A DNA stretch of 64,000 nucleotides from Dyella choica (GCF_003977665.1 NZ_RYYV01000005.1:62001-126000); one strand, 5' to 3'; numbered from the stretch's first letter, positions 21,582 through 29,986 are shown. Translations and numbers: made by a program. Notes: generated from the sequence alone by a model not told the origin.

Positions 21582-22148
21582 TCAGCCTGCTGGCTTGCGG
21601 CGACGCTCATGCTGCCAGAGCACCTCGCCATGGCCGCTCGCACGGGCCAACACGCGGCACAGTACGAATAGCAGGTCGGATAGCCGATTGAGATAGCGCT
21701 GCGCCTGCGGCCGCACGCTTTCCACGCGTCCCAACGCGATCACTTCACGCTCCGCTCGCCGACACACGGTGCGCGCAAGATGGCAGCAGGAGGCGGCCAT
21801 GCCGCCGCCCGGCAGGATGAAATCCTTCAGCGGCGGCAGCGGTTCGTTGAACCGGTCCAGGACCTGCTCGAGGCGATCGATGTCCGCGTCCTCGATCATC
21901 GCCATGCCAGGAATACACAGCTCGCCGCCAAGATCGAACAGCTCGTGCTGCACCTGGGTGAGCGTTTCTTGCACTTCAGCGTCGAGTCCGACGCAGGCCA
22001 GCACCATGCCGATCGTACTGTTGAGTTCGTCAACCGTACCGTACGCATTGACCCGCGCGGAATCTTTCGGCACGCGTGATCCGTCGCCCAGGCCGGTGCT
22101 ACCGTCGTCACCCGTGCGCGTATAGATTTTCGAGAGCCGGTTGCCCAC
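21582..22148 (-). CDS. Cob(I)alamin adenosyltransferase (PduO type)
   Basis: Transfers the adenosyl group of ATP to cob(I)alamin to make coenzyme B12. The 188-residue protein shows the PduO-type hallmarks: IYTRTGDDGSTGLGDGSRVPK (ATP-binding N-terminus), AYGTVDELNS, the ELCIPG segment, and the helical RTVCRRAEREV and YLNRLSDLLFVLCR motifs with the conserved Arg/Asn residues. It starts with GTG three bases after the stop of the BtuM-like gene, so the two are almost certainly co-transcribed. This indicates use of scavenged B12, since no cobalamin-synthesis genes appear here. Confidence 0.92.
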   Translation of the reverse strand: MGNRLSKIYTRTGDDGSTGLGDGSRVPKDSARVNAYGTVDELNSTIGMVLACVGLDAEVQETLTQVQHELFDLGGELCIPGMAMIEDADIDRLEQVLDRFNEPLPPLKDFILPGGGMAASCCHLARTVCRRAEREVIALGRVESVRPQAQRYLNRLSDLLFVLCRVLARASGHGEVLWQHERRRKPAG

Positions 22149-22151
22149 GGC

Positions 22152-22751
22152 TTAGTGCTGCGTCTGGCCGCTGTGCTGGGATACTCGGGCCAGTTGTACT
22201 GCCAGCACGTGCAGCACAGCACCAAGCGCCACGTACGCCGCGGTAGTCTGCAGGAAAGGCAGGTACCAGTGGCCCAGGTTTTCGAACCAGGCCGCGAAAC
22301 TCTTCGGCGCTGCCACGTGCGCGCTCAACCAGTAGAAGCTGCCGTTGGAGATCACATAGCACGCGTTCTCGCTCACTAGCAGTGCAGCTGCGGCCATGCC
22401 CAGCGTGGTGAGTTTGATGCCGTGCTGGTGCTTGGCTAGCCAGCTGCCGCCGATCCACAGCGAGCCGTAGGCGGGAACCAGGAACCAGTAGCCGGCGGAT
22501 ACGCAGTAGTGTTCCCAAAAATTGGTGCCAGAGAGCGTGATGACCACGTAGTCGACCAGCACCGCCTCGGCCATCAGCAGCGGAAACGCCCAGCGGCCGG
22601 TGCCGCGCAGCCAGAAGCCGGCCAGGAAGAACACGCCCCACGACGCGTCCCAGATATCGTGGTGGAACAGTGACAAATGCACGCGGGTCACCGCCAAACC
22701 TAAGGCGAGCGCGGCGAAGATGCCAAGGCGCTGGGTCGATGTCGTAGCCAT
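22152..22751 (-). CDS. btuM: BtuM-like vitamin B12 transporter (solitary ECF S-component type)
   Basis: A 199-residue, six-segment hydrophobic membrane protein. It carries WDASWGVFFLAGFWLRG in the second hydrophobic segment and NFWEHYCVSAGYWFLVPAYG, with Cys83 near the position of the cobalt-coordinating cysteine (Cys80) reported for Thiobacillus denitrificans BtuM. Such proteins import cobalamin without a dedicated ECF module. The adenosyltransferase gene three bases downstream supports a B12-salvage role. The ribosome site AGGGAGTTCTTC precedes the ATG. I looked for a cobalamin riboswitch in the 187 bases upstream and saw no B12 box. Identification rests on recalled family motifs and context, not alignment. 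Confidence 0.72.
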   Translation of the reverse strand: MATTSTQRLGIFAALALGLAVTRVHLSLFHHDIWDASWGVFFLAGFWLRGTGRWAFPLLMAEAVLVDYVVITLSGTNFWEHYCVSAGYWFLVPAYGSLWIGGSWLAKHQHGIKLTTLGMAAAALLVSENACYVISNGSFYWLSAHVAAPKSFAAWFENLGHWYLPFLQTTAAYVALGAVLHVLAVQLARVSQHSGQTQH

Positions 22752-22938
22752 GAAGAACTCCCTAGGAAAGCAGGCGGCTCATATGAGAGGGTGCGAAGAC
22801 TGCGCAGTTTAGCCCAATGCGGACCTACTTATGGGGGGGCTGTGGTCCCTCGGGTACCCGTCACCGCGGCGTCCCGACGCCGGGATTGCCATCCCTGCCT
22901 GCGCGCAGTCAGATGCTTACACCGCGTATCATCCGCGC

Positions 22939-24165
22939 ATGACTATCTCTCCCCCTTTTGTCCCCGCAGGCAACGTGCTGGTGGTCGGTGGCGGCCTGGT
23001 CGGCGCCAGCCTGGCGATCGCGCTGGATGCAGCCGGGTGCCGCGTCACCCTGGTCGAAGCCGCCGCGCCGCGCGCCGATGCGCAGCCCAGCTATGACGAA
23101 CGGAATCTGGCGTTGGCCCGTGCCACCGTGAATGGGCTTAAGGCAATCAGCGTGTGGCCGCTCGCTGCCGCGCAAGCAACGCCGATCCATCGAATCCACG
23201 TCAGCCGCGCAGGCGAATTCGGCAGCGCGCGGCTGGACGCAGCCAGACATGGCGTCGATGCGCTGGGTTGGACCTTGCCGGCGCGCGAACTGGGCGCCGC
23301 CCTGCTGCGCCGGCTGGATGCTTGCCAGCGCCTGGTGCGCCTGGCGCCAGCCAGCCTCACCGGTCTTACTCGCCATGCCGATGGCTGGCGGGCGCAGATC
23401 AAGACGCCTGATGGGGAGCAGCACGTTGACGCTGCCTTGCTGGTCGGTGCGGACGGCACCGACTCGTTCGTGCGCGCGCAGCTTGGCATCCAGGCCGATG
23501 TGCACGATTACCAGCAGACCTTGTTCGTATGCACGGTCACTCCGGAGCGCGATCCGGCGAACCGTGCCTGGGAGCGCTTTTCCGATGAAGGCCCGATCGC
23601 CATGCTGCCGCTGGCGGAGCGCCGCTGCGGACTGGTGCTTACCGTTGATTCGGACGTGGCCGCCACCGTGTCGACCTTGAACGACGCCGATTTCATCGCA
23701 CTGGCGCAGCGCCGTTTCGGCTGGCACCTGGGGCGCTTGAACCGACCTGGCAAACGTCATCCCTACGCCATCAAGCGGGTCGCTGCCCGCGGCCTGATCG
23801 CATCGCGAGCCGTGCTCGTAGGCAATGCCGCTCAGACCGTGCATCCGATCGGTGCGCAGGGCTTCAATTTGGGATTGCGCGATGCGCTGACCCTGGCCGA
23901 GCTGGTCGCCGGGGCGGCAGACCCCGGATCGTCCGAACTGCTGGAGCGCTATGCCGCGCGCCGTGCGCCGGATCGCCAAGGCACCATGGCCATGAGCCAC
24001 GACCTGGTGCGCTTTGCCTGCATGCCGGAGCCATGGCTGGCTCCGTTCCGCTCGCTTGCCCTGCTTGCATACGACCGCGTGCCGCCGTTGCAACAAGCAC
24101 TGGCTCGGCGTGGCATGGGATTTCGCGGCGAGCCGCCGCGTGCCGTGTTGGAGCGACTGCCGTGA
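22939..24165 (+). CDS. ubiH: UbiH-family FAD-dependent ubiquinone hydroxylase
   Basis: Class A flavoprotein monooxygenase adding an oxygen to the ubiquinone ring; UbiH acts at C4 in E. coli. The 408-residue product starts at MTISPPFVPAGNV; earlier frame is non-homologous. FAD motifs: VVGGGLVGASLAIAL (GxGxxG), LVGADGTDSFVRAQLG (DG motif) and LVGNAAQTVHPIGAQGFNLG, the second FAD/ribityl motif (usual GDAAH is GNAAQ here). It overlaps the next paralogue by GTGA. Which of UbiH, UbiI or UbiF each copy is cannot be fixed without a tree. Confidence 0.85.
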   Translation: MTISPPFVPAGNVLVVGGGLVGASLAIALDAAGCRVTLVEAAAPRADAQPSYDERNLALARATVNGLKAISVWPLAAAQATPIHRIHVSRAGEFGSARLDAARHGVDALGWTLPARELGAALLRRLDACQRLVRLAPASLTGLTRHADGWRAQIKTPDGEQHVDAALLVGADGTDSFVRAQLGIQADVHDYQQTLFVCTVTPERDPANRAWERFSDEGPIAMLPLAERRCGLVLTVDSDVAATVSTLNDADFIALAQRRFGWHLGRLNRPGKRHPYAIKRVAARGLIASRAVLVGNAAQTVHPIGAQGFNLGLRDALTLAELVAGAADPGSSELLERYAARRAPDRQGTMAMSHDLVRFACMPEPWLAPFRSLALLAYDRVPPLQQALARRGMGFRGEPPRAVLERLP

Positions 24166-25364
24166 GAACGATTCCTGCAACACAGCGTCGCGCACCAGCC
24201 CTGGATGTCGCCGTAGTCGGCGGTGGCATGGTTGGGGCTGCCGCAGCACTGGCATTGAGTCGTGCCGGCTTCAGCACCGCACTGCTGGAAGCGCGCGAGC
24301 CGGCGGCCTGGCATCCGCAGGATGACGTGGATCTGCGCGTGGTCGGGCTGGCGCCTTCATCGATCAAACTGCTGGATGAGCTGGGCGTCTGGACATCCAT
24401 ACGCGATGCACGTGCCTGTCCTTATGCGCATATGCACGTTTGGGATGCGCAGAACGGTGCGGCCATCGATTTCGATGCCGCCGACGAGGGGCGCAGTGAG
24501 CTTGGCTATATCGTCGAAAACAACCTGGTGCAGTGGGAGCTGTGGCAGGCGCTGGATGCGGCCGGCGTGCAGCGCTTGTGCCCGGTGGCGGTGAAGGATT
24601 TCGAAACACGCGCGGATCGGGTTGTGCTCGAGTTGGCCGATGGTGAAAGCGTGTCAGTACGATTGCTGGTTGCTGCCGATGGCGGCAATTCACCCCTGCG
24701 CGTACGGGCCGGCATCGCGACGAGCGGCAGGGATTATTCGCAGCGCGCGGTAGTGGCGCACGTCAACACCGAACGCCCGCATGGGCATGCTTGCTGGCAG
24801 CGTTTCCTTCCGTCCGGGCCGCTCGCTTTGCTGCCGCTTGCCGATGGGCGCAGTTCCATCGTGTGGTCGCTACCGGAAGGCGAGGCACGACGCGTACTGT
24901 CGCTGGAGGATGAGGCCTTTATCAAGGAGCTTGGCGTCGCCAGCGATTTCCGCCTTGGACGCGTCACGGCCACCACCCGGCGCGTGGCTTTTCCGCTCAA
25001 GCTGCAGCTCGCCAGTGCCTATCATGCTGAGCGTTTCGCGTTGCTTGGCGATGCGGCCCATGTCGTACACCCGTTGGCCGGGCAGGGCGTAAATCTGGGT
25101 TTGCGTGACGTCGCCGAACTGCGCGACGTGCTGGCCGCTGCACGCGACGAAGGACGCGATTTTTCTTCCCCGCAAGTGCTTCATCGTTACGCACGCCGCC
25201 GCCGTAGCGCGGATATGCTCGATGCGTATGGCTTCGATGCACTCGCTCGCGTTTATGCGTGGCAGAGCGCACCATGGGTAGCGGCACGCGGGGTGGGCGT
25301 GCGCCTGGTTGACCGTTTGCTGCCACTCAAGCGACGCCTGGCGGCGCATGCAGCAGGACTGTAG
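24162..25364 (+). CDS. ubiI: UbiI/VisC-type ubiquinone hydroxylase
   Basis: Second FAD-dependent hydroxylase of the UbiH/F/I family, 400 residues, probably acting at C5. It starts with GTG overlapping the ubiH stop (GTGA); the longer frame upstream lies inside ubiH. Motifs are DVAVVGGGMVGAAAALAL, LVAADGGNSPLRVRAGI and the canonical LLGDAAHVVHPLAGQGVNLGLRD. The pair ubiH-ubiI is a common gammaproteobacterial arrangement, and ispB for the polyprenyl tail lies 0.9 kb downstream. The stop TAG is supplied by a repeat element. Confidence 0.85.
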   Translation: MRTIPATQRRAPALDVAVVGGGMVGAAAALALSRAGFSTALLEAREPAAWHPQDDVDLRVVGLAPSSIKLLDELGVWTSIRDARACPYAHMHVWDAQNGAAIDFDAADEGRSELGYIVENNLVQWELWQALDAAGVQRLCPVAVKDFETRADRVVLELADGESVSVRLLVAADGGNSPLRVRAGIATSGRDYSQRAVVAHVNTERPHGHACWQRFLPSGPLALLPLADGRSSIVWSLPEGEARRVLSLEDEAFIKELGVASDFRLGRVTATTRRVAFPLKLQLASAYHAERFALLGDAAHVVHPLAGQGVNLGLRDVAELRDVLAAARDEGRDFSSPQVLHRYARRRRSADMLDAYGFDALARVYAWQSAPWVAARGVGVRLVDRLLPLKRRLAAHAAGL

Positions 25365-25430
25365 GCTGAGGGCAACCCTCAGCATCGCAATGTACGTGCA
25401 CGGCAGAGTTGGGGTGTGCATCCCAGCCTG
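25361..25430. repeat. Intergenic double-hairpin repeat, copy 4
   Basis: Starts GTAGGCTGAGGGCAACCCTC and ends GTGTGCATCCCAGCCTG, with a less regular centre than other copies. It sits between ubiI and the dienelactone-hydrolase-like gene, and the TAG at 25362-25364 ends ubiI. Confidence 0.75.
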
Positions 25431-25461
25431 GGAACTCTCCCTCCTGCAAAGGAAGCCACCT

Positions 25462-26256
25462 ATGCGTTTCGTTCGAACAGTCGCTCTCGCGTTACTCGCC
25501 AGCCTGAGCTTCGCCGCGCAGGCCAGGATGGTGCAACGTCCGGTGGAGTGGACGCTTGACGGCACGCATTTCAAGAGTGTCCTGGTCTACGATGACGCCA
25601 GCCACGCCAAGCGACCCGGCCTGGTAATGGTGCCGAACTGGTATGGGTTGAACGACACCGCCATCCAGAAGGCGCAAATGATCGCCGGCAAGGATTACGT
25701 GGTCCTGCTCACCGACATGTACGGTGAAAACGTGCGGCCCGAGCCGGGTCATGCCGATCAGGCGAAAGCCGCCACCACGCCGTTGTATACGGATCGTGCG
25801 CTGATGCGTAGGCGTATCAACGAAGCACTCACGCAATTGAAGGCACAGGCGGCAAACGTGCCGATTGATACCGCCAAGCTCGCGGCGATCGGCTTCTGCT
25901 TCGGCGGTACGGCCGTGCTGGATCTCGCTCGCAGCAGTGCGGATGTTGCCGCCGTCGTGTCTTTCCATGGCGGCCTGACTACGGATGATCCTGCGCTTGC
26001 CAAGCACATCAAGGCGCGCGTGCTGGTGATGAACGGTGCCGACGACAAGGGCACCATGCCCGATGCCGACAAATTCATGGACGAAATGCGCGCCAGTCCC
26101 GTCGATTGGCAGTTCGTGGTACTCGGCAACGCCGTGCATTGCTTTACCGAAACCGAGCAGAATTCGCCGGGTTGCAAATACGATGCACGGGCGGCGGCAC
26201 GCAGCTACCGCTTGATGCATGAATGGCTGCGCGCTGCGTTCGCCGGTACGCCTTGA
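25462..26256 (+). CDS. Secreted dienelactone-hydrolase-family protein
   Basis: Alpha/beta hydrolase of the DLH family, 264 residues, with a signal peptide (MRFVRTVALALLASLSFAAQA), so periplasmic or secreted. The nucleophile elbow is GFCFGGTAVLD, a cysteine nucleophile as in dienelactone hydrolases. The acid is in NGADDKG and the histidine in NAVHCFTETE. Substrate unknown; exported members are usually annotated only as DLH family. Start chosen at the ATG after AAAGGAAGCCACC; the frame extends upstream through the repeat. It converges with ispB. Confidence 0.88.
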   Translation: MRFVRTVALALLASLSFAAQARMVQRPVEWTLDGTHFKSVLVYDDASHAKRPGLVMVPNWYGLNDTAIQKAQMIAGKDYVVLLTDMYGENVRPEPGHADQAKAATTPLYTDRALMRRRINEALTQLKAQAANVPIDTAKLAAIGFCFGGTAVLDLARSSADVAAVVSFHGGLTTDDPALAKHIKARVLVMNGADDKGTMPDADKFMDEMRASPVDWQFVVLGNAVHCFTETEQNSPGCKYDARAAARSYRLMHEWLRAAFAGTP

Positions 26257-26265
26257 GCTATTCAC

Positions 26266-26292
26266 TCCCTCTCCCCCCTCCGGAGAGAGGGG
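26266..26292. terminator. Possible hairpin between converging genes
   Basis: TCCCTCTC and GAGAGGGG can pair over 7-8 bases with an 11-base loop in the 40-base gap between the dienelactone-hydrolase-like gene and ispB. There is no clear T-run on either strand, so the assignment as a shared terminator is tentative. Confidence 0.3.
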
Positions 26293-26296
26293 ATAC

Positions 26297-27319
26297 TTAG
26301 AACGTACGCTGCACCGAATAATCGGCCAGTGTCGCCAGCGCATCCCGATAGGATGAAGGCGGCAATGGCGCCAGCGCCTCGCGTGCCGCACGCGCATGCC
26401 TTAGCGCGCATTCGCGGGTACGCTCCAACGCGCCCGATTCGCGAATTGCCGCGATGATGTGATCCAGCGAGCCCAGTCCTCCATGCTCGATGGCATGGCG
26501 CATCTCGTTCGCCTGTTCCACGCTCACACGCTGCAGGGCATAGATCAGCGGCAGGGTTGGCTTGCCTTCGGCCAGGTCGTCGCCGATGTTCTTACCCAGG
26601 GTGCGGGCATCGCTGATGTAGTCGAGCAGGTCGTCGGCGATCTGGAAAGCGTAGCCCAGTTGCATGCCGTAGCGGCGCAGTGCCGCGACCTGCGATTCCG
26701 GCAGGCCGCCGAGTAGGCCCCCGAGCTGAGTGGCCGCCGCAAACAGTACCGCGGTCTTGCGTTCGATCACGGCCAGATAGGCGGCCTCGTCCACATCGGC
26801 ATTGCCGATGTTGAGCAGTTGCAGCACCTCGCCTTCGGCGATGGTGTTGGTGGTATCAGCGAGGATGCGCATGATGCGCATGTCGTCCAGTTCCACCATC
26901 AGCTGGAAGGAGCGCGAATACAGGAAGTCGCCCACCAGTACGCTGGCGGCATTTCCCCATAGGGCATTGGCGGTCTTGCGGCCGCGGCGCAGGTCCGACT
27001 CATCCACCACGTCGTCGTGCAGCAGGGTGGAGGTGTGGATGAACTCGATCACCGCCGCCAGCTTGACGTGCCTGTCGCCGGAATAGCCGGCCGCGCGGGC
27101 GGCCAGGGTGTGCAGCATCGGGCGCAGGCGTTTGCCCCCGCCAGCGATGATGTGGTCGGCGATCTGGTTGATCAGCACCACGTCGGAAGCCAGCCGTTGC
27201 CGGACCAGGGCATCGACGCGCTGCATGTCACCTTCGGCGATGGCGCGTACCCCGGCAAAATCGCGAGCAGGGTCGATGGTCTGGAGAACGGAGGTGTTCA
27301 TGCGGCTGGGGCTGGACAT
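26297..27319 (-). CDS. ispB: Octaprenyl (polyprenyl) diphosphate synthase
   Basis: Makes the all-trans polyprenyl diphosphate tail of ubiquinone from FPP and IPP. 340 residues. The two aspartate-rich magnesium sites are LLHDDVVDESDLRRGR and FQIADDLLDYI, and GGKRLRPMLHTLAARAAG is the IPP-binding region. The annotated ATG lies only a few bases after a perfect TATAAT box, so the message may be nearly leaderless; an in-frame ATG six codons on (MNTSVLQ) is an alternative start. Substrate length cannot be read directly. Confidence 0.93.
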   Translation of the reverse strand: MSSPSRMNTSVLQTIDPARDFAGVRAIAEGDMQRVDALVRQRLASDVVLINQIADHIIAGGGKRLRPMLHTLAARAAGYSGDRHVKLAAVIEFIHTSTLLHDDVVDESDLRRGRKTANALWGNAASVLVGDFLYSRSFQLMVELDDMRIMRILADTTNTIAEGEVLQLLNIGNADVDEAAYLAVIERKTAVLFAAATQLGGLLGGLPESQVAALRRYGMQLGYAFQIADDLLDYISDARTLGKNIGDDLAEGKPTLPLIYALQRVSVEQANEMRHAIEHGGLGSLDHIIAAIRESGALERTRECALRHARAAREALAPLPPSSYRDALATLADYSVQRTF

Positions 27320-27328
27320 AGAACTTCG

Positions 27329-27334
27329 ATTATA
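27329..27334 (-). promoter_or_regulatory. Perfect -10 box for ispB
   Basis: TATAAT on the minus strand, with its last base 10 bases before the ispB ATG. A start site about 7 bases downstream would leave only about 3 untranslated bases. The -35 region about 17 bases upstream is poor. Functional status is inferred only from the consensus match. Confidence 0.45.
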
Positions 27335-27540
27335 GAGGCGGAGGCCTCGCTACGTGTGATCCGGCCCGAAAGTTCTGTCGGGCTTGGGCTAGTGGGCGTA
27401 GAGGAAGCCTCTGATCCATTCCTGCTGGGCCTTGTGGGCGTGATGCCGGGTGCCGAAGTAAGATCAATGGCTTCTCCGGCGCCCTCGAGCCGTTATGCGC
27501 TCACGCTACCATGGCGACCATTGTGCCGATGGAAGCGATG

Positions 27541-28314
27541 ATGGGCGATCAGGTACTCAGCCGCAGGCAGGAGCAGCTCGTGGCGCGCGTGCGCGAGGCG
27601 GGCTTTGCCACCGTGGAGGATCTGGCCGCGCACTTCGATGTCACCCAGCAGACCATTCGCCGAGATCTGGCCGCGCTGTGCGATACCGGCCTTTTGCGCC
27701 GCTACCACGGAGGCGTGAGCCTGCCTTCGAGCGTGGAGAACCTGGCCTATGCCAAGCGCCAGCACCTGCTGCACGAGGAGAAGGCCCGCATCGCCGCCTT
27801 GCTGGCCCGGTACATACCCGATAACGCCTCGTTGTTCATCAACCTTGGCACCACTAATGAGGACGTGGCGCGCGCACTGATGAACCATAAGGGCCTGCGC
27901 GTGATCACCAACAACCTGAATGTGGCGACCATGCTCAGTGAAAACCCGAGCTTCGAGGTGATCGTGGCCGGTGGCGTGGTGCGCGGACGCGACCACGGCG
28001 TCACCGGTCAACCGGCCATCGAGCTGGTCCGCCAGTTCAAGGTGGACTTCGGGGTGATCGGCATCTCCGGCATTGATCCGGACGGCACCCTGTTCGATTT
28101 CGACTTGAATGAAGTGCGCGTGGCGCAAGCGATCATCGAGCACTCCCGGCAAGTGTTCCTGGCAGCGGACCACAGCAAAGTGGGGCGCAACGCCCTGGTG
28201 CGCCTGGGGCCGATTTCCCTGGTCCAGGCCTGGTTTACCGACCGCGTCCCGCCGCCTGAGCTGGCAGCCGCATTGGCTGAGGCTGGCACCCAGGTCCACG
28301 TCGCCGATGGCTGA
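27541..28314 (+). CDS. glpR: Glycerol-3-phosphate regulon repressor GlpR (DeoR family)
   Basis: DeoR-family repressor expected to release DNA on binding glycerol-3-phosphate. About 257 residues. The winged-helix domain includes LSRRQEQLVARVREAGFATV, FDVTQQTIRRDLAAL and LLRRYHGGV, and the C-terminal DeoRC sensor has FINLGTTNEDVARAL, IVAGGVVRGRDHGVTG and AADHSKVGR. Start uncertain: ATG codons at 27511, 27529, 27538 and 27541; the last is chosen for family length and GGAAG 7 bases upstream. It precedes glpD by 163 bases rich in inverted repeats, its likely targets. Confidence 0.92.
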   Translation: MGDQVLSRRQEQLVARVREAGFATVEDLAAHFDVTQQTIRRDLAALCDTGLLRRYHGGVSLPSSVENLAYAKRQHLLHEEKARIAALLARYIPDNASLFINLGTTNEDVARALMNHKGLRVITNNLNVATMLSENPSFEVIVAGGVVRGRDHGVTGQPAIELVRQFKVDFGVIGISGIDPDGTLFDFDLNEVRVAQAIIEHSRQVFLAADHSKVGRNALVRLGPISLVQAWFTDRVPPPELAAALAEAGTQVHVADG

Positions 28315-28349
28315 GGTTTTGCTGCGTCGCGGCAAAGCTCGCAACAAAT

Positions 28350-28414
28350 GTTTGAATGTGCTCGTTTCTTGATCGAATTCGAAATAAAACGCCACCGATT
28401 CGGAGTATTCAAAC
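28350..28414 (+). promoter_or_regulatory. Inverted-repeat region upstream of glpD, distal part (candidate GlpR operator)
   Basis: GTTTGAAT (28350-28357) and ATTCAAAC (28407-28414) are exact inverted partners. Between them lies the perfect palindrome TCGAATTCGA (28373-28382). The region is AT-rich compared with its neighbours and lies between glpR and glpD. TCGAA-type half sites resemble known GlpR operators, but binding is inferred. Confidence 0.4.
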
Positions 28415-28425
28415 AATTTTCAAGC

Positions 28426-28440
28426 TTTCGATGGTCGAAA
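28426..28440 (+). promoter_or_regulatory. Candidate GlpR operator proximal to glpD
   Basis: TTTCGA-TGG-TCGAAA is a perfect 6-base inverted repeat, 38 bases before the glpD ATG. It overlaps a longer inverted pair, TGCTCGTTT (28359-28367) with AAACGAGCA (28439-28447), so two repeat systems are nested. Consistent with repressor binding over the promoter. Confidence 0.4.
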
Positions 28441-28477
28441 ACGAGCATCATGGTAGGGGCGCTCCCCGGGACGTGCG

Positions 28478-29986
28478 ATGACTGAGCAATTCGATCTACT
28501 AGTGGTGGGGGGCGGCATCAATGGCGCAGGCATTGCGCGGGATGCGGCCGGGCGCGGGCTGTCGGTATGCCTGTGCGAGCGCGACGACCTGGCCGCACAC
28601 ACCTCCAGCGCCAGTACCAAGCTGATCCATGGCGGCCTGCGCTACCTGGAGCAGTTTGAGTTCGCCCTGGTGGGCAAGGCCCTGGCCGAGCGCGAGGTGT
28701 TGCTGCGCGCCGCTCCACACATCATCTGGCCCTTGCGCTTCGTGCTGCCGCACCAGTCCCATCTGCGCCCGGCCTGGATGATCCGGCTGGGGCTGTTCCT
28801 CTACGACCACCTGGGCCGCGGCCGGCGCACCCTGCCGAAATCGCGGCGCGTGTCCTTGAAACGCCACAAGTCCGGCCTGCCGTTGCGCGACGAGTTTCCT
28901 ATTGGCTTTGTCTACTCGGATGCCTGGGTGCAGGATGCGCGGCTGGTGGTTCTCAATGCTATGGATGCGATGGAGCGCGGGGCGACGATCTTCACACGCA
29001 CGCGCTGTGTGAGCGCCGACCGCGACGATGAAGGCTGGACCGTGCAGTTGCAAACTGTGCACGGCGAGCTTTCCACCGTCCGTGCCAAGGCGCTGGTCAA
29101 CGCGACCGGCCCTTGGACCGTGCAGTTCCTCGATCAGGTCGCCAGGGTCGGGCACGATCACGCGCTGCGCCTGGTCAAGGGCAGCCACATCATCGTGCCG
29201 CGCCTGTTCGAGCATCCTTACGCCTACATCTTCCAGCAACCGGATCGTCGCATCGTGTTTGCCATTCCTTACGAACACGATTTCACCCTGATCGGCACCA
29301 CCGACCTAGATTACCGCGACGATCCTTCTGCACCACGCATCAGCGAGGAAGAAACGCGTTATCTCTGCAACGCGGCGAATCGTTACTTCAAACGCAGCAT
29401 CACGCCGGCCGATGTGGTGTGGAGTTACAGCGGCGTGCGTCCCTTGCTCGATGATGAGTCAGGCAATGCATCGGAAGTCACGCGGGATTACCTGCTGGAA
29501 CTGGATCAGCGAGGCGCACCGCTACTCAATGTGTTCGGCGGCAAGCTGACCACCTATCGCAAGCTGGCGGAGGAGGCCATGGACCGGCTGGCGCCGTTGT
29601 TTCCCCATGCAACCGAAGCATGGACTGCCAGCGGCCATCCGCTGCCCGGCGGCGAAAGGCCGGATGTGAATGCCTGGCAGCGCGAATTGCAGGCGGCGCA
29701 CCCATGGCTGCCCGAATCGATGGCGTGGCGCCTGGTGCACAGTTACGGCAGCCGCGCCGCGCGCATCCTTGGGCAAGCGCGTTCGCTGCACGACCTGGGC
29801 GAGCATTTCGGCGCCGATCTTTACCAGGCCGAAGTAGATTACCTGCGCGCAATGGAGTGGGCCGTTGATGCGAGCGACGTGCTCTGGCGGCGCAGCAAGC
29901 TGGGTTTGCGCCTTACCCCCGAACAAGTGCAGCGCCTGGCGGCTTATCTCACTGACACGCCGCCACGCCGCGCTTCGTTCGCTTGA
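28478..29986 (+). CDS. glpD: Aerobic glycerol-3-phosphate dehydrogenase
   Basis: FAD-linked, membrane-associated dehydrogenase oxidising glycerol-3-phosphate to dihydroxyacetone phosphate and passing electrons to ubiquinone. The 502-residue product has the N-terminal FAD loop DLLVVGGGINGAGIARDAAG and the family signature HGGLRYLEQFEF. Mid-protein segments are GSHIIVPR and IGTTDLDY, and the C-terminal region includes FGGKLTTYRKLAEEAMDRL. Part of glpR-glpD-glpF-glpK, all on the plus strand. Confidence 0.96.
   Translation: MTEQFDLLVVGGGINGAGIARDAAGRGLSVCLCERDDLAAHTSSASTKLIHGGLRYLEQFEFALVGKALAEREVLLRAAPHIIWPLRFVLPHQSHLRPAWMIRLGLFLYDHLGRGRRTLPKSRRVSLKRHKSGLPLRDEFPIGFVYSDAWVQDARLVVLNAMDAMERGATIFTRTRCVSADRDDEGWTVQLQTVHGELSTVRAKALVNATGPWTVQFLDQVARVGHDHALRLVKGSHIIVPRLFEHPYAYIFQQPDRRIVFAIPYEHDFTLIGTTDLDYRDDPSAPRISEEETRYLCNAANRYFKRSITPADVVWSYSGVRPLLDDESGNASEVTRDYLLELDQRGAPLLNVFGGKLTTYRKLAEEAMDRLAPLFPHATEAWTASGHPLPGGERPDVNAWQRELQAAHPWLPESMAWRLVHSYGSRAARILGQARSLHDLGEHFGADLYQAEVDYLRAMEWAVDASDVLWRRSKLGLRLTPEQVQRLAAYLTDTPPRRASFA

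Noticed and set aside
22752-22938. Cobalamin riboswitch before the BtuM-like gene
   Set aside because: Read on the minus strand, no B12 box or matching helices could be found in this stretch.
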